Below, piece after piece: positions 27,936 to 35,813 of a stretch of 64,000 nt of DNA. Positions within the stretch are counted from its first letter, which is position 1. Each line of letters starts with the position of its first letter. Source of the stretch: Cuneatibacter sp. NSJ-177 (GTDB lineage: Bacteria > Bacillota > Clostridia > Lachnospirales > Lachnospiraceae); NCBI RefSeq assembly GCF_022867805.1, contig NZ_JALIFO010000002.1, positions 248,001 to 312,000 on the forward strand, in the 5' to 3' direction. Below the pieces are notes generated by a model that worked only from the letters and a program-made list of their open reading frames with translations, was not told the origin of the DNA and did not search any database. The translations under genes were made by a program, and so were the position numbers.

Positions 27936-27964
27936 AGTTTACTCCAGAAAGAGGAATAATTCAA
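27936..27964 (-). promoter_or_regulatory. sigma-A promoter of the ddl-murI-DUF1934-dac operon
   Basis: TTGAAT (27959-27964), 17-nt spacer, TAAACT (27936-27941) on the minus strand, ending about 28 nt before the ddl start. Confidence 0.75.
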
Positions 27965-28107
27965 CCACAAATGGGAAATACTCTGGATGCCGGCGGAAAA
28001 CCCGGCCTTGCAATCTACCGGGATTGCTGCACAATCGCGGGGAAGCGCCTGGCAGCGCCGATAAGGATATGCCGGTGGTAAAATGTGGTACATAGAAAGG
28101 AAAGACG

Positions 28108-28728
28108 ATGAAACGAGATCTGCGTTTGGTGGTTTTGGTAATTATTCTCAACAGTTTTTTAACTCTTGGATGCTGGGAGGGGCTGCGCCAGGACCAGATG
28201 GTTGCGCCGGTAGCCGCGGAGGTGCTCCGGTTCCGGGTCCTTGCAAACAGTGATTCCGAGGAGGATCAGAAATGTAAGCTGATGGTGAGAGACCGAATTT
28301 TGGACGAGCTCGGCAGCAAACTGGATACGGCGGCCAGCCCGGAAGAGGCGGAGCAGTACGCCTTGGCCCACCGGCAGGAACTGGTGGAAGCAGCGGAGGC
28401 AGCGGTCCGGGAGGCTGGTTTTTCCTATCCGGTCAGCCTGTCGGTCGGAGATTTCTATTTTCCGGAAAAGACTTACGGGGATATGACCTTCCCCAGAGGG
28501 ACCTACCGCGCCTTAAAAGTAGAAATCGGAAAAGCAGCGGGGAACAACTGGTGGTGCGTGCTGTATCCCCCGCTGTGCTTTACGGATGCGGTTACGGCCG
28601 AGGTCCCGGAGACGTCCCGCGAAAAGTTGGAACACGTACTGACGGAAGAGGACTGCCAAATGCTCACGGGAGAAGTGGAAGTCCGGTCCGCGTTTTTGGA
28701 CTGGGTGGGAGGGCTGTTTCACTCCTGA
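28108..28728 (+). CDS. spoIIR: Stage II sporulation protein R
   Basis: 206-residue secreted signalling protein made in the forespore that triggers SpoIIGA to process pro-sigma-E in the mother cell. It has an N-terminal signal or anchor (LVVLVIILNSFLTLGCW), then VLRFRVLANSDSEEDQKCKLMVRD, the family hallmark, and PRGTYRALKVEIGKAAGNNWWCVLYPPLCF, the conserved core. GAAAGGA precedes the ATG. I could not identify a convincing sigma-F promoter in the 200-nt upstream region. The gene is good evidence that this lineage forms spores. Confidence 0.95.
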   Translation: MKRDLRLVVLVIILNSFLTLGCWEGLRQDQMVAPVAAEVLRFRVLANSDSEEDQKCKLMVRDRILDELGSKLDTAASPEEAEQYALAHRQELVEAAEAAVREAGFSYPVSLSVGDFYFPEKTYGDMTFPRGTYRALKVEIGKAAGNNWWCVLYPPLCFTDAVTAEVPETSREKLEHVLTEEDCQMLTGEVEVRSAFLDWVGGLFHS

Positions 28729-28737
28729 CCATGCCTT

Positions 28738-29562
28738 TTAGCCATTGTAGGTAAAGGGATCGGATCCCGCCCGGATTCCGGTCTCCATCTCATCGATGAT
28801 CCGGATCTCGTCCGCCGAAAGGGCAAAGTCAAAAATTTCACTGTTTTCCCGGATTCTGTCCCTGTTGCTGGACTTTGGGATTGGGATCTGGCATTTTTCC
28901 ACATGCCAGCGCAGGACCACTTGGGAGATTGTCTTCCCATGCCGTTCTGCAATCCGTATCACCTCCGGATTTTCCCGGTAGGCCCCCCGGTTCAAGGGAC
29001 GGTAATCAATCACCTGGATCCCCCGCGCTTTACAGTAATCCGATATTTCCTTTTGCTGAAACGACGGGTGGCACTCCATCTGGTTGAGGACGGGATAGTC
29101 CCCGAAAACCTCTTTCAGCTTTTCCATTTGATCCGGCTGAAAATTGGAAACGCCTACGCTCCGGATCCATCCTCTTTCTTTCAGCTTCAGCACCTGCTCA
29201 TACGCGTTCAGGCGCCTGCTCTCCTCTGTTCCCGGCCAGTGGAGAAGGTAGGCATCCAGATATTCTGCCTGAAGCCCCCGCAGCGTCTTTTGGAGGGCCT
29301 CTTCGGCCTTTTCATAATCGGAAGGCCAAAGTTTGGACAGGAGATAAATTTCTTCCCTCGGCACCCCGCTTTTCTTCACGGCCCGGCCAACCTCCGCCTC
29401 ATTTTGATAACAGGAGGCGGAATCAATATAACGGTAGCCCGCTTCTAAGGCGTTTCCGACCGCATTTTCTTCCTCTTCCCCAAAAGAATTATAATTTCCA
29501 AACCCCAAAGCCGGGATCTCATATCCATCCCGCAATTTCCAGGTTTTCTGTTCTGTTTTCAT
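28738..29562 (-). CDS. Aldo/keto reductase
   Basis: 274-residue NADPH-dependent TIM-barrel reductase. The catalytic tetrad is visible as Asp and Tyr in YRYIDSASCYQNEAEVG, Lys in LLSKLWPSDY and His in DAYLLHWPG. IPIPKSSNRDRIRENSEIFDFALSADEIRIIDEM is the cofactor-binding C-terminal region. It is the last gene of the GntP catabolic operon, 3 nt after the epimerase gene, and may reduce or oxidise a sugar-acid intermediate (inference). It converges on spoIIR with a 9-nt gap and no obvious terminator. Confidence 0.9.
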   Translation of the reverse strand: MKTEQKTWKLRDGYEIPALGFGNYNSFGEEEENAVGNALEAGYRYIDSASCYQNEAEVGRAVKKSGVPREEIYLLSKLWPSDYEKAEEALQKTLRGLQAEYLDAYLLHWPGTEESRRLNAYEQVLKLKERGWIRSVGVSNFQPDQMEKLKEVFGDYPVLNQMECHPSFQQKEISDYCKARGIQVIDYRPLNRGAYRENPEVIRIAERHGKTISQVVLRWHVEKCQIPIPKSSNRDRIRENSEIFDFALSADEIRIIDEMETGIRAGSDPFTYNG

Positions 29563-29565
29563 TTT

Positions 29566-30408
29566 TTACCCCTCTCCCAAATACTGTTTGGTCCGGCGGA
29601 GTGCTTCCGTGACATACGCCAAAAATCCGGATTCCGCCATACGTTCCGGATTCGGCGCCTCGATACCGCGGACCACTGGAGGCAGGCAGTCAAGAATCCC
29701 CCGGATATCCACTGCGCCTTCCCCCGGAAAAAGCCGCCCGGCAAGCCCGGTTTGAATCAGCTCCTCCCGGCTCTCCGGAATTTCCGCCGGACAGTCGCAC
29801 AGGTGGACGTATCGGAACCATTGCTCCGGCAGCCCCTTCAACTCGCCGGTCGTGTTGCGGGACCGGTAAAAATGGAGGGTATCCAGTACAATTCCCTGAT
29901 TTGGCCGGCCTGTCTTTTGTAACAGCCGCACCGCATCTCCCAGCCCCATAACGCCGGACCAGGTCACGAATTCCAGATTGATATTCTGGCCGTAAGGGGC
30001 CGCCAGCTCGCAGAGCCTGGCAAACGCCTCTTCATAGAATGCCGAATCCTCCGTCCAGATATTGGTCAAAATCTCTCGAATCCCCAGCTCCGCAGCCGCT
30101 TCTAAATCCCGTTCGTAATCCCGCACGTCCACGCCGTCGAAGATCCGGGCGTTCTCCGTGTCATGGATCACGATTCCCTCGGACCGGGCCGCTTCTCTGG
30201 TCTCTCGGAGCAGCTGCTTATCATCTGCCAGGGCGAACGGCATTTTTCCTGTCACGGATTCCTGTACGGATTGGACGTTCCGTCTCATCCGGGTTGGAAT
30301 GCTTCTCAGGCTGACACAGTCAAACCCCGCCTGGGCCGCGGTCCGGATCAGTTCCGGAGGCGGACACAAGGCGTTTGTCAGATGGACCAAAGAATAAGAA
30401 GCCTTCAT
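29566..30408 (-). CDS. Sugar phosphate isomerase/epimerase (AP_endonuc_2 TIM barrel), copy 2
   Basis: 280 residues of the xylose-isomerase-like TIM-barrel family that includes IolE, IolI and tagatose epimerases. LTNALCPPPELIRTAAQAGFDCVSLRSIP starts the barrel. Metal-ligand-type acids occur in NINLEFVTWSG, GIVLDTLHFYRS and VRGIEAPNP, with RYVHLCDCPAE near the end. It is a clear paralogue of the product of 33071-33889 (shared ENARIFDG, LEFVTWS, DTLHF and LYPGEG/LFPGEG motifs). It overlaps the RpiB-like gene by 4 nt. Substrate unknown. Confidence 0.85.
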   Translation of the reverse strand: MKASYSLVHLTNALCPPPELIRTAAQAGFDCVSLRSIPTRMRRNVQSVQESVTGKMPFALADDKQLLRETREAARSEGIVIHDTENARIFDGVDVRDYERDLEAAAELGIREILTNIWTEDSAFYEEAFARLCELAAPYGQNINLEFVTWSGVMGLGDAVRLLQKTGRPNQGIVLDTLHFYRSRNTTGELKGLPEQWFRYVHLCDCPAEIPESREELIQTGLAGRLFPGEGAVDIRGILDCLPPVVRGIEAPNPERMAESGFLAYVTEALRRTKQYLGEG

Positions 30409-31046
30409 CGCTTTCCCTCCTGATCATAAATTTCTATCACAGCCGCCTTCTCCGGGCTCTCCGGCGCGCTTTCCATCAGTTCCCGCACCCCTTTCATCCC
30501 CAGAGCAGGGAGCAAAAGGTCCCGGTCGATCAGCGGAAGGATCTCCAGAAAACTTTTCCGGAAGGAATCCGACTGTGATCTCAGCTTTCGGTGCATCCGG
30601 CGGATCAAATCCGCCCGCTCCGGCGGGTAGCCTCCCCCGACGGGCACTGAGAACGCCTGATCCAGGATCAGGCGGATCTGCTCTTTTCCGGCCAGGCCCC
30701 AGCCCCGGTTGAAAGGCAGGCTGAGACAGTTTCCTGCATTCACCTGCATAAAAAGCCAAGCTTCCAGAGGATCATAGACGAGCCCGCAGAGCACTCCGGG
30801 AAATGCCATCACCCCATTGAGAAAACCCTGCCCGGTCCCGCAGCCTCCGATCACAAAGTCCACCGCTTTGGTATTTAATAGAATTCCGGCAAGGAGGGAG
30901 GTGTGGAGGAAAGTCAAACTTTCCTCCCCTTCCTCGCCCCGCATCCCCACCTGATAACATTCATGGGCTTCATAGCCGGACAACACCTCCCAGATATCCT
31001 TTGCATGGTGGCTGGTAGAGCCTTCTACAAGCAACGCGATTTTCAT
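30405..31046 (-). CDS. RpiB/LacA/LacB-family sugar-phosphate isomerase
   Basis: 213 residues. MKIALLVEGSTSHHAKDIWEVLSGYEAHECYQVGM is the Rossmann-like start and VDFVIGGCGTGQGFLNGVMAFPGVLCGLVYDPLEAWLFMQVNAGNCLSLPFNRG carries the CGTGxG active-site loop with its Cys. It is longer than RpiB (about 150 residues): a C-terminal helical extension of about 65 residues is present, as in a poorly characterised subgroup. The family converts aldose and ketose phosphates. The start at 31046 follows AGGAG; it lies 22 nt after the permease gene. Confidence 0.85.
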   Translation of the reverse strand: MKIALLVEGSTSHHAKDIWEVLSGYEAHECYQVGMRGEEGEESLTFLHTSLLAGILLNTKAVDFVIGGCGTGQGFLNGVMAFPGVLCGLVYDPLEAWLFMQVNAGNCLSLPFNRGWGLAGKEQIRLILDQAFSVPVGGGYPPERADLIRRMHRKLRSQSDSFRKSFLEILPLIDRDLLLPALGMKGVRELMESAPESPEKAAVIEIYDQEGKR

Positions 31047-31068
31047 TTTCCACACTCCTATCTTTTTC

Positions 31069-32433
31069 TCAGCCCACACCTAACGTTGCCGGGATCGGCA
31101 GGAACAGCGCCCCTAAAAGGGCAATTCCGAAGATCACAAAGGCACAGATCATCTGACTGGTTGTGTACGTTTTTAAGCCGCCGCTGACCTTCATGCCGGA
31201 CAAGTTGGCCGTCACCCAGAAGGCGCTGTCATTCAAATGCCCCGGCCCCATACCGCCGCTCAGGCAGGCCACGGCAAGGAAAAATGGATGGATGCTGAGT
31301 CCGGCGGAAAAGCCCGCCATAATCTGCATGCTTGTGATCCCGGCCACGGTTCCGGACCCCTGCGCCACCTTAAAGATAAACGCAATGCCAAAGCCCACCA
31401 GCATCAGAAGGATTCCACCGGAGGTTCCCTCGATTCCCATGCTCTCGATGATGGTATTCCCAATATCCGTCGCCTGAATCACCGCTCCGAACGCGCCGCC
31501 GGCCGCCGTTACCATCGCGGCAATGCCGCTGCCTTTCAGCGCAGCGTTTCCCGCCTCGTCCAGGCCCTTTTTCCCCAGGCTCTTATAAGAAATCAGGTAG
31601 GCCGCCAGCGTGCCGAGAAGCATGGCGGGAAGACGGTTTCCCAGAACGGAGATAATCATCGGAGGTTCCTCCCAGATCACGCTGCCCACGGTTCCGAGCA
31701 AAATGCAGACCAGCGGGATGACCACGGGGAGCAGGGCCGCCCCGAAGCTGGGACTGTTTTCTGTTTTCGTCTCCGTGATTTCAATCACCGCCGCAGGATC
31801 CAGATCAGACTCTTTAAAAAATCCTTTATCCATAATTTTCGTGTAAACCGGTATTACGATCAGCACATTGAGCAGCCCGATCACCAGACCGCCGATCAGC
31901 ATCCCGCCCAAGTCGAAGCCAAAGATTTCCGGCGCAGCCAGAGGGTTCGGGGTCGGGGGCACCAGCACATGGGCCGTGCAGCCTCCGATGGCGATCGCCC
32001 CTACCACATAGGCGATGGATTTTTTGATTTTCTTGGCAATCGAGATTCCAATCGGAATCAAGATAATGAAGGTAATATCAAAAAATACCGGGATGGAGAG
32101 AATAAAGGCCGTCAGCGCAATCGCATACAGCGACTTTTTTTCCGGAAAGATCCTTACCATGGTCTCTGCAATCACATTGGCCCCGCCGGACTGGCTCAGC
32201 AATTCCCCGATGATTACGCCGAGGATGATCGAGATTCCCATGCTGGACATGGTGCTTCCAAATCCGCCGCCGATGGAAGAAATCGTCTCCATCCACCCAA
32301 GCCCGCAGGAGACTCCCATGTACAGGCTGGCGAGAATCAGGGAGATCACCGCATTCAGATGAAATACCATGATGGTGATCAGGATAATGGCAATGGAGAT
32401 TGTCAGATTTACAATCAAAAGTGTCGTACTCAT
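31069..32433 (-). CDS. GntP-family sugar-acid:H+ symporter (gluconate permease-like)
   Basis: 454 residues with about 12-14 hydrophobic segments. Family motifs include GFGSTMSSMGISIILGVIIGELLSQSGGA, FDITFIILIPIGISIAKK, HVLVPPTPNPLAAPEIFGFDLG and FKVAQGSGTVAGITSMQIM. GntP proteins import gluconate, ketogluconates, galactonate, glycerate and similar acids. Placement in an operon of isomerases and epimerases suggests import of a sugar acid or related polyhydroxy acid. It overlaps the cupin-like gene by 4 nt. Confidence 0.92.
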   Translation of the reverse strand: MSTTLLIVNLTISIAIILITIMVFHLNAVISLILASLYMGVSCGLGWMETISSIGGGFGSTMSSMGISIILGVIIGELLSQSGGANVIAETMVRIFPEKKSLYAIALTAFILSIPVFFDITFIILIPIGISIAKKIKKSIAYVVGAIAIGGCTAHVLVPPTPNPLAAPEIFGFDLGGMLIGGLVIGLLNVLIVIPVYTKIMDKGFFKESDLDPAAVIEITETKTENSPSFGAALLPVVIPLVCILLGTVGSVIWEEPPMIISVLGNRLPAMLLGTLAAYLISYKSLGKKGLDEAGNAALKGSGIAAMVTAAGGAFGAVIQATDIGNTIIESMGIEGTSGGILLMLVGFGIAFIFKVAQGSGTVAGITSMQIMAGFSAGLSIHPFFLAVACLSGGMGPGHLNDSAFWVTANLSGMKVSGGLKTYTTSQMICAFVIFGIALLGALFLPIPATLGVG

Positions 32434-33074
32434 GCTTTTCCTCCTCTGTTTTTTTCAATTACAACAAATACGCTCCGGGAGCAGCTGTGATACCGGTGCC
32501 AGGGATATTCCCCCCGCTCATCCCAGATTCTCCCATTGGCCGTTCCTGGACAGAGCGGCAGCTCACCGCAGAGGGTTCCGGGATCGGAATCCTGAAAAAT
32601 CTGGACGCGGCCGGTCCCGCACACCTGCAGATGGATCTCATCAAAATCCTCCCCGTGCTCCCGGTGAATTGCCGAGGGCGCATCGGCCTCCGCCAGACAG
32701 AAATTCATCCCAATCCTTCCGCCTACCACGGCGCGGGGAGATTTATAGTAAGGGACATTCCGATTCCGCTCTTGGCGAGAATATTCCCAAAGAGACTTCC
32801 AGGTTTGCTTCATCCGCTTTGCCGTCCGGCCGTCCTCCACCGAAAAAGAACCGAAATTCCGGATCACCAGCGCCTGCCCCGGAATTTCCAGATTTGCGCC
32901 GGTCACAACCGCGCTGCAAAAAGATTCCAGCAAAAACGTTCCGATTCGGACCGGGGACTCGGACCTTCCGGCGAGATTCAAGATCAGGCAGCGCTCCCGC
33001 ACCGGGTAGGCCGGCTCCGCCTCCACATATTCCGCCTGAAAAAAAGGTTCCGCAAAATCCAGTTTCTGAATCAT
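32430..33074 (-). CDS. Uncharacterised cupin-like protein of a sugar-acid operon
   Basis: 214 residues, largely beta-strand. HREHGEDFDEIHLQVCGTGRVQIFQDSD and EYPWHRYHSCSRSVFVVIEK look like the two conserved cupin motifs with His and Glu/His metal-ligand candidates. The N-terminal half (YPVRERCLILNLAGRSESPVRIGTFLLESFCSAVVTGANLEIPGQALVIRNFGSFSVEDG) may be a second barrel. I do not recognise a named family. Start MIQKLDFAEP at 33074 follows a GGGGGAAGAAGGA tract. ATGA overlaps with both neighbours imply coupled translation. A sugar-acid isomerase or epimerase role is possible. Confidence 0.7.
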   Translation of the reverse strand: MIQKLDFAEPFFQAEYVEAEPAYPVRERCLILNLAGRSESPVRIGTFLLESFCSAVVTGANLEIPGQALVIRNFGSFSVEDGRTAKRMKQTWKSLWEYSRQERNRNVPYYKSPRAVVGGRIGMNFCLAEADAPSAIHREHGEDFDEIHLQVCGTGRVQIFQDSDPGTLCGELPLCPGTANGRIWDERGEYPWHRYHSCSRSVFVVIEKNRGGKA

Positions 33075-33889
33075 TTTCCTTCTTCCCCCTTTAAATAAGC
33101 CTTGGTGCGCCTCAGCGCCTCTGCGGCATATTTTACGTATCCCATTTCTTCCCAGCGTCTCCGGTGGGGAATCTCGATTCCATAGACGGCCCAGGGCTTC
33201 CGCCCGGCAATCTTCCGGATATCGATTCCTCCCTCGCCGGGATAAAGCCTTGCTTCTCTGGCCGTATAAGCAAGTGCGTCCGGATCCTCCGGGATCTCCC
33301 CCGGCGCGTCGCAGATATGGAGGCAATACAGCCACTCTTCCGGCAATTCCTCCAATTCTTTGAAAGTTACCCTAGACCGGTGAAAGTGGAGTGTGTCCAC
33401 CAGAATCCCCGCGTTGGGGCGGTTTACCGCCTCCAACAGATTCTTGGCCTCCCGAAGGTCTTTCACCTTAGACCAGGTCACAAATTCCAGATCAATCTGT
33501 TGGCCGTATTCCGCCGCCAGATCGCAAAGCTCTCCGAATTTTTCCCGCGCGTACCCGGCGTCGGCCGACCAGACATTGGAGAGGACATGGCGGACTCCCA
33601 GTTCCGCTGCCGCCGCCAGACAAGGTTCATAGTCTTTTACCGACATTCCGTCGAAAATCCTTGCGTTTTCTATGGAATCCACCCATACCCCTGTTTCCGC
33701 CGCCGCCCGCCTGGCCGCTTCCAAAAGCCGCCGGTCTTTCGACAGGTCAAAGGGTTTTTCACCAGGCAGCCCCATGGGAATGGTCCTGGCGTCAATACAG
33801 TCGTATCCCGTTTCGGCGGCAATCCGGATCATCTGCTCCGGAGAACAGCATTCGGTTGTCAAATAAATTAAAGAATATTTCTCTTTCAC
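33071..33889 (-). CDS. Sugar phosphate isomerase/epimerase (AP_endonuc_2 TIM barrel), copy 1
   Basis: 272 residues beginning at GTG (33889), preceded by AGGAGG at 5-nt spacing. The open frame runs much further upstream but that extension is not protein-like. LTTECCSPEQMIRIAAETGYDCIDARTIPMG starts the barrel; QIDLEFVTWSKVKD, GILVDTLHFHRSR and VYGIEIPHRRRWEEMG carry the likely metal ligands. It is the first gene of the operon and a paralogue of 29566-30408. Having two such enzymes in one operon suggests successive epimerisations or different stereoisomers. Confidence 0.85.
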   Translation of the reverse strand: MKEKYSLIYLTTECCSPEQMIRIAAETGYDCIDARTIPMGLPGEKPFDLSKDRRLLEAARRAAAETGVWVDSIENARIFDGMSVKDYEPCLAAAAELGVRHVLSNVWSADAGYAREKFGELCDLAAEYGQQIDLEFVTWSKVKDLREAKNLLEAVNRPNAGILVDTLHFHRSRVTFKELEELPEEWLYCLHICDAPGEIPEDPDALAYTAREARLYPGEGGIDIRKIAGRKPWAVYGIEIPHRRRWEEMGYVKYAAEALRRTKAYLKGEEGK

Positions 33890-33909
33890 TCTTCCCTCCT
33901 GACTCGATT

Positions 33910-33937
33910 TTTGCTCCCCAGGCGCCTGGAGAGCAAA
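33910..33937. promoter_or_regulatory. 28-bp palindrome just upstream of the GntP operon
   Basis: TTTGCTCCCCAGG at the left is mirrored by CCTGGAGAGCAAA at the right around GGCGCC, with one T-G mismatch pair. It lies 9 nt before the Shine-Dalgarno of the first operon gene, in the 349-bp region divergent from the AraC gene. There is no T run on either side, so it is probably an operator or a leader hairpin, not a terminator. Confidence 0.6.
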
Positions 33938-34238
33938 TCGGAACGCGCAAATCATCGCGATGCAAAGCGGTTCCGTAATGGTATGCCCGATTGAGCATAT
34001 TTTCTTAGACAAAAAAAGTATAACAATTTTTCTTGTTTTTCTAAAGAATCCATCCATCCGTCCTGCGCAACAATCCTGCTGTTTTTTCTTCCGTTCCTTC
34101 ACGCTTTTCCACGGTTTCAGGCCAGCGCTTTCCAAGAATCCTGTTTTTGCCGTAAAATTTCCTGCCAAACGCTCTCTTTTCTTTTTTCCTTCTTTCGGTT
34201 ATACTAAAGCCAAATTCAAAAAGTCCGGAGGTATGCCC

Positions 34239-35102
34239 ATGATCTTTTTGCCTTTTCAGCCGGTACAGGAATCGGTCTTCACGGATAACACTAGGCTGGA
34301 ACTTGTAAAAATCGTCCATTCTTACAACCAGCCGGGCTGGATGCTTCCCTCCCATTCCCACCCGGATCAGACGGAAATCCTCTATATTGCAGGCGGAAAG
34401 GGAATCTACACCGCGGACAACACCCCGTACCATGTCCAGTCCGGCGATATTGTAATCTTTAACAGCAACGTGGTGCACTCGGTGGAGTCGGATGATCAAG
34501 CGCCCCTGGACGTCTGGTCCTGCGCGGTCCGGGGCTATCAGCTTCCCGGCCTGACACCCAACCACATCTTGCCGGCAGGATCCAGCCCAGTCCTTTCCAC
34601 AGGGGAGCGTCATGCCGTTTTTGAAGCAATCTATCGGGAAATCTATTACCAGGGAAAACAGCAGGATAAGGGATATTATTCCATCTGCACAGCGCTTGTA
34701 ACCGCTCTAGTGCTCCTCTGCATCCAGCTCTCCGAGGAACAGCAAAAATATCAGACAAAGGAAAAGGACTCCCTGGCAGCGGATGTCCTCCTGTATCTGG
34801 ACGAGCATTTTTCCGAACCGGTTACCATGGAATCCCTTTCCCGTCACTTTCATGTGAGCGCCAGTCATCTCAGCCACGAGGTAAACAGCGCGTTTCATCT
34901 CTCCCCCATCAGCTACCTGATCGGCCGGAGGATCCGCCAGGCCCAGTGGGAACTGGTCTCCACGGACTTCTCCCTGAAAGAAATCGCGCTGCACGTCGGT
35001 TACGAAAACGCCAATCATTTCAGCAACTTATTTTATAAGAGGACTGGAATGAAACCGCTGGAATTCCGTCAACATTATACCGAACAAAAAAAGACGACAT
35101 AG
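34239..35102 (+). CDS. AraC-family transcriptional regulator with cupin sensor
   Basis: 287 residues. An N-terminal cupin (GWMLPSHSHPDQTEILYIAGGKGIYTADNTPYHVQSGDIVIFNSNVVHSVES) is the ligand-sensing domain. The C terminus carries two helix-turn-helix units (MESLSRHFHVSASHLSHEVNSAF and LKEIALHVGYENANHFSNLFYKRTGMKPLEFRQHY). GGAGG lies 7 nt before the ATG at 34239; an earlier in-frame ATG at 34233 is too close to the Shine-Dalgarno. A TATACT box lies at 34200-34205. Divergent from the GntP operon, it is probably its activator. Confidence 0.9.
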   Translation: MIFLPFQPVQESVFTDNTRLELVKIVHSYNQPGWMLPSHSHPDQTEILYIAGGKGIYTADNTPYHVQSGDIVIFNSNVVHSVESDDQAPLDVWSCAVRGYQLPGLTPNHILPAGSSPVLSTGERHAVFEAIYREIYYQGKQQDKGYYSICTALVTALVLLCIQLSEEQQKYQTKEKDSLAADVLLYLDEHFSEPVTMESLSRHFHVSASHLSHEVNSAFHLSPISYLIGRRIRQAQWELVSTDFSLKEIALHVGYENANHFSNLFYKRTGMKPLEFRQHYTEQKKTT

Positions 35103-35121
35103 CAGCCATGTCGTCTTTTTT
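35087..35121 (+). terminator. Intrinsic terminator of the AraC gene
   Basis: AAAAAAGACGACAT (35087-35100, overlapping the stop codon region) pairs with ATGTCGTCTTTTTT (35108-35121). Confidence 0.88.
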
Positions 35122-35176
35122 CCTATCATTCCTCATGTCCAAGGCCAAAATGTTTTTTCTTAGGCGGCCGGGATTC

Positions 35177-35698
35177 TCAGCACGTTTCCGGTTCCGGATA
35201 CTCCACGTCGAAGGTCTCCGCTGTCATGCTCTGGATTCGCTGGGACAGCAGCGGGCGATCCATATAATTGGTGGGCACGGCGGCAATCGCATCGATCACT
35301 TCCACCCCTTCGGTCACCTTGCCGAACGCAGCGTATGCGCCGTCCAGATGCGGAGATTCTTCGTGCATGATAAAGAACTGGGAACCCGCGGAATCCGGGT
35401 GCATGGAACGGGCCATGGAAAGCACGCCTTTGGCATGCTTCAACTGATTTGTAAATCCATTCTGAGAGAACTCTCCTTTGATGGAATAGCCGGGGCCGCC
35501 CATGCCGGTGCCCTGGGGATCGCCGCCTTGAATCATGAAACCAGGAATCACGCGGTGAAAAATCAATCCGTCATAAAAGCCCTTTTTTACCAGGCTTAAA
35601 AAATTGTTGACCGTATTCGGAGCAATCTCCGGATAAAGCTCCGCCTTCATGACGGAACCGTCTTCCATGGTAATCGTTACTACTGGATTCTGTGCCAT
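35177..35698 (-). CDS. Peptidyl-prolyl cis-trans isomerase, cyclophilin type
   Basis: 173-residue cytoplasmic cyclophilin with no signal peptide. GLIFHRVIPGFMIQGGDPQGTGMGGPGYSIKGEF and LSMARSMHPDSAGSQFFIMHEESPHLDGAYAAFGKVTEGVEVID contain the catalytic Arg, the Gln and Phe pocket and the conserved GSQFFI. It accelerates proline isomerisation during folding. AAAGGAG precedes the ATG. It stands alone. Confidence 0.95.
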   Translation of the reverse strand: MAQNPVVTITMEDGSVMKAELYPEIAPNTVNNFLSLVKKGFYDGLIFHRVIPGFMIQGGDPQGTGMGGPGYSIKGEFSQNGFTNQLKHAKGVLSMARSMHPDSAGSQFFIMHEESPHLDGAYAAFGKVTEGVEVIDAIAAVPTNYMDRPLLSQRIQSMTAETFDVEYPEPETC

Positions 35699-35813
35699 TG
35701 TTTTTTGTCTCCTTTAATCGTTCTCTTAATAAATAGGATGCTTCAAGCCGCGCCCGGCCATTCACCGAGTGCGGACACATCTTTAATCCGTGTGCTCCCG
35801 CCAGGCCGGGGCA

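Noticed and set aside
28003-28093. sigma-F promoter of spoIIR
   Set aside because: A GGTAAAATG near 28077 loosely resembles the -10 element, but no matching -35 at proper spacing could be found.
31237-32490. 417-codon open frame opposite the GntP permease
   Set aside because: Low-complexity His/Asp/Arg-rich translation typical of the complement of a hydrophobic membrane gene.
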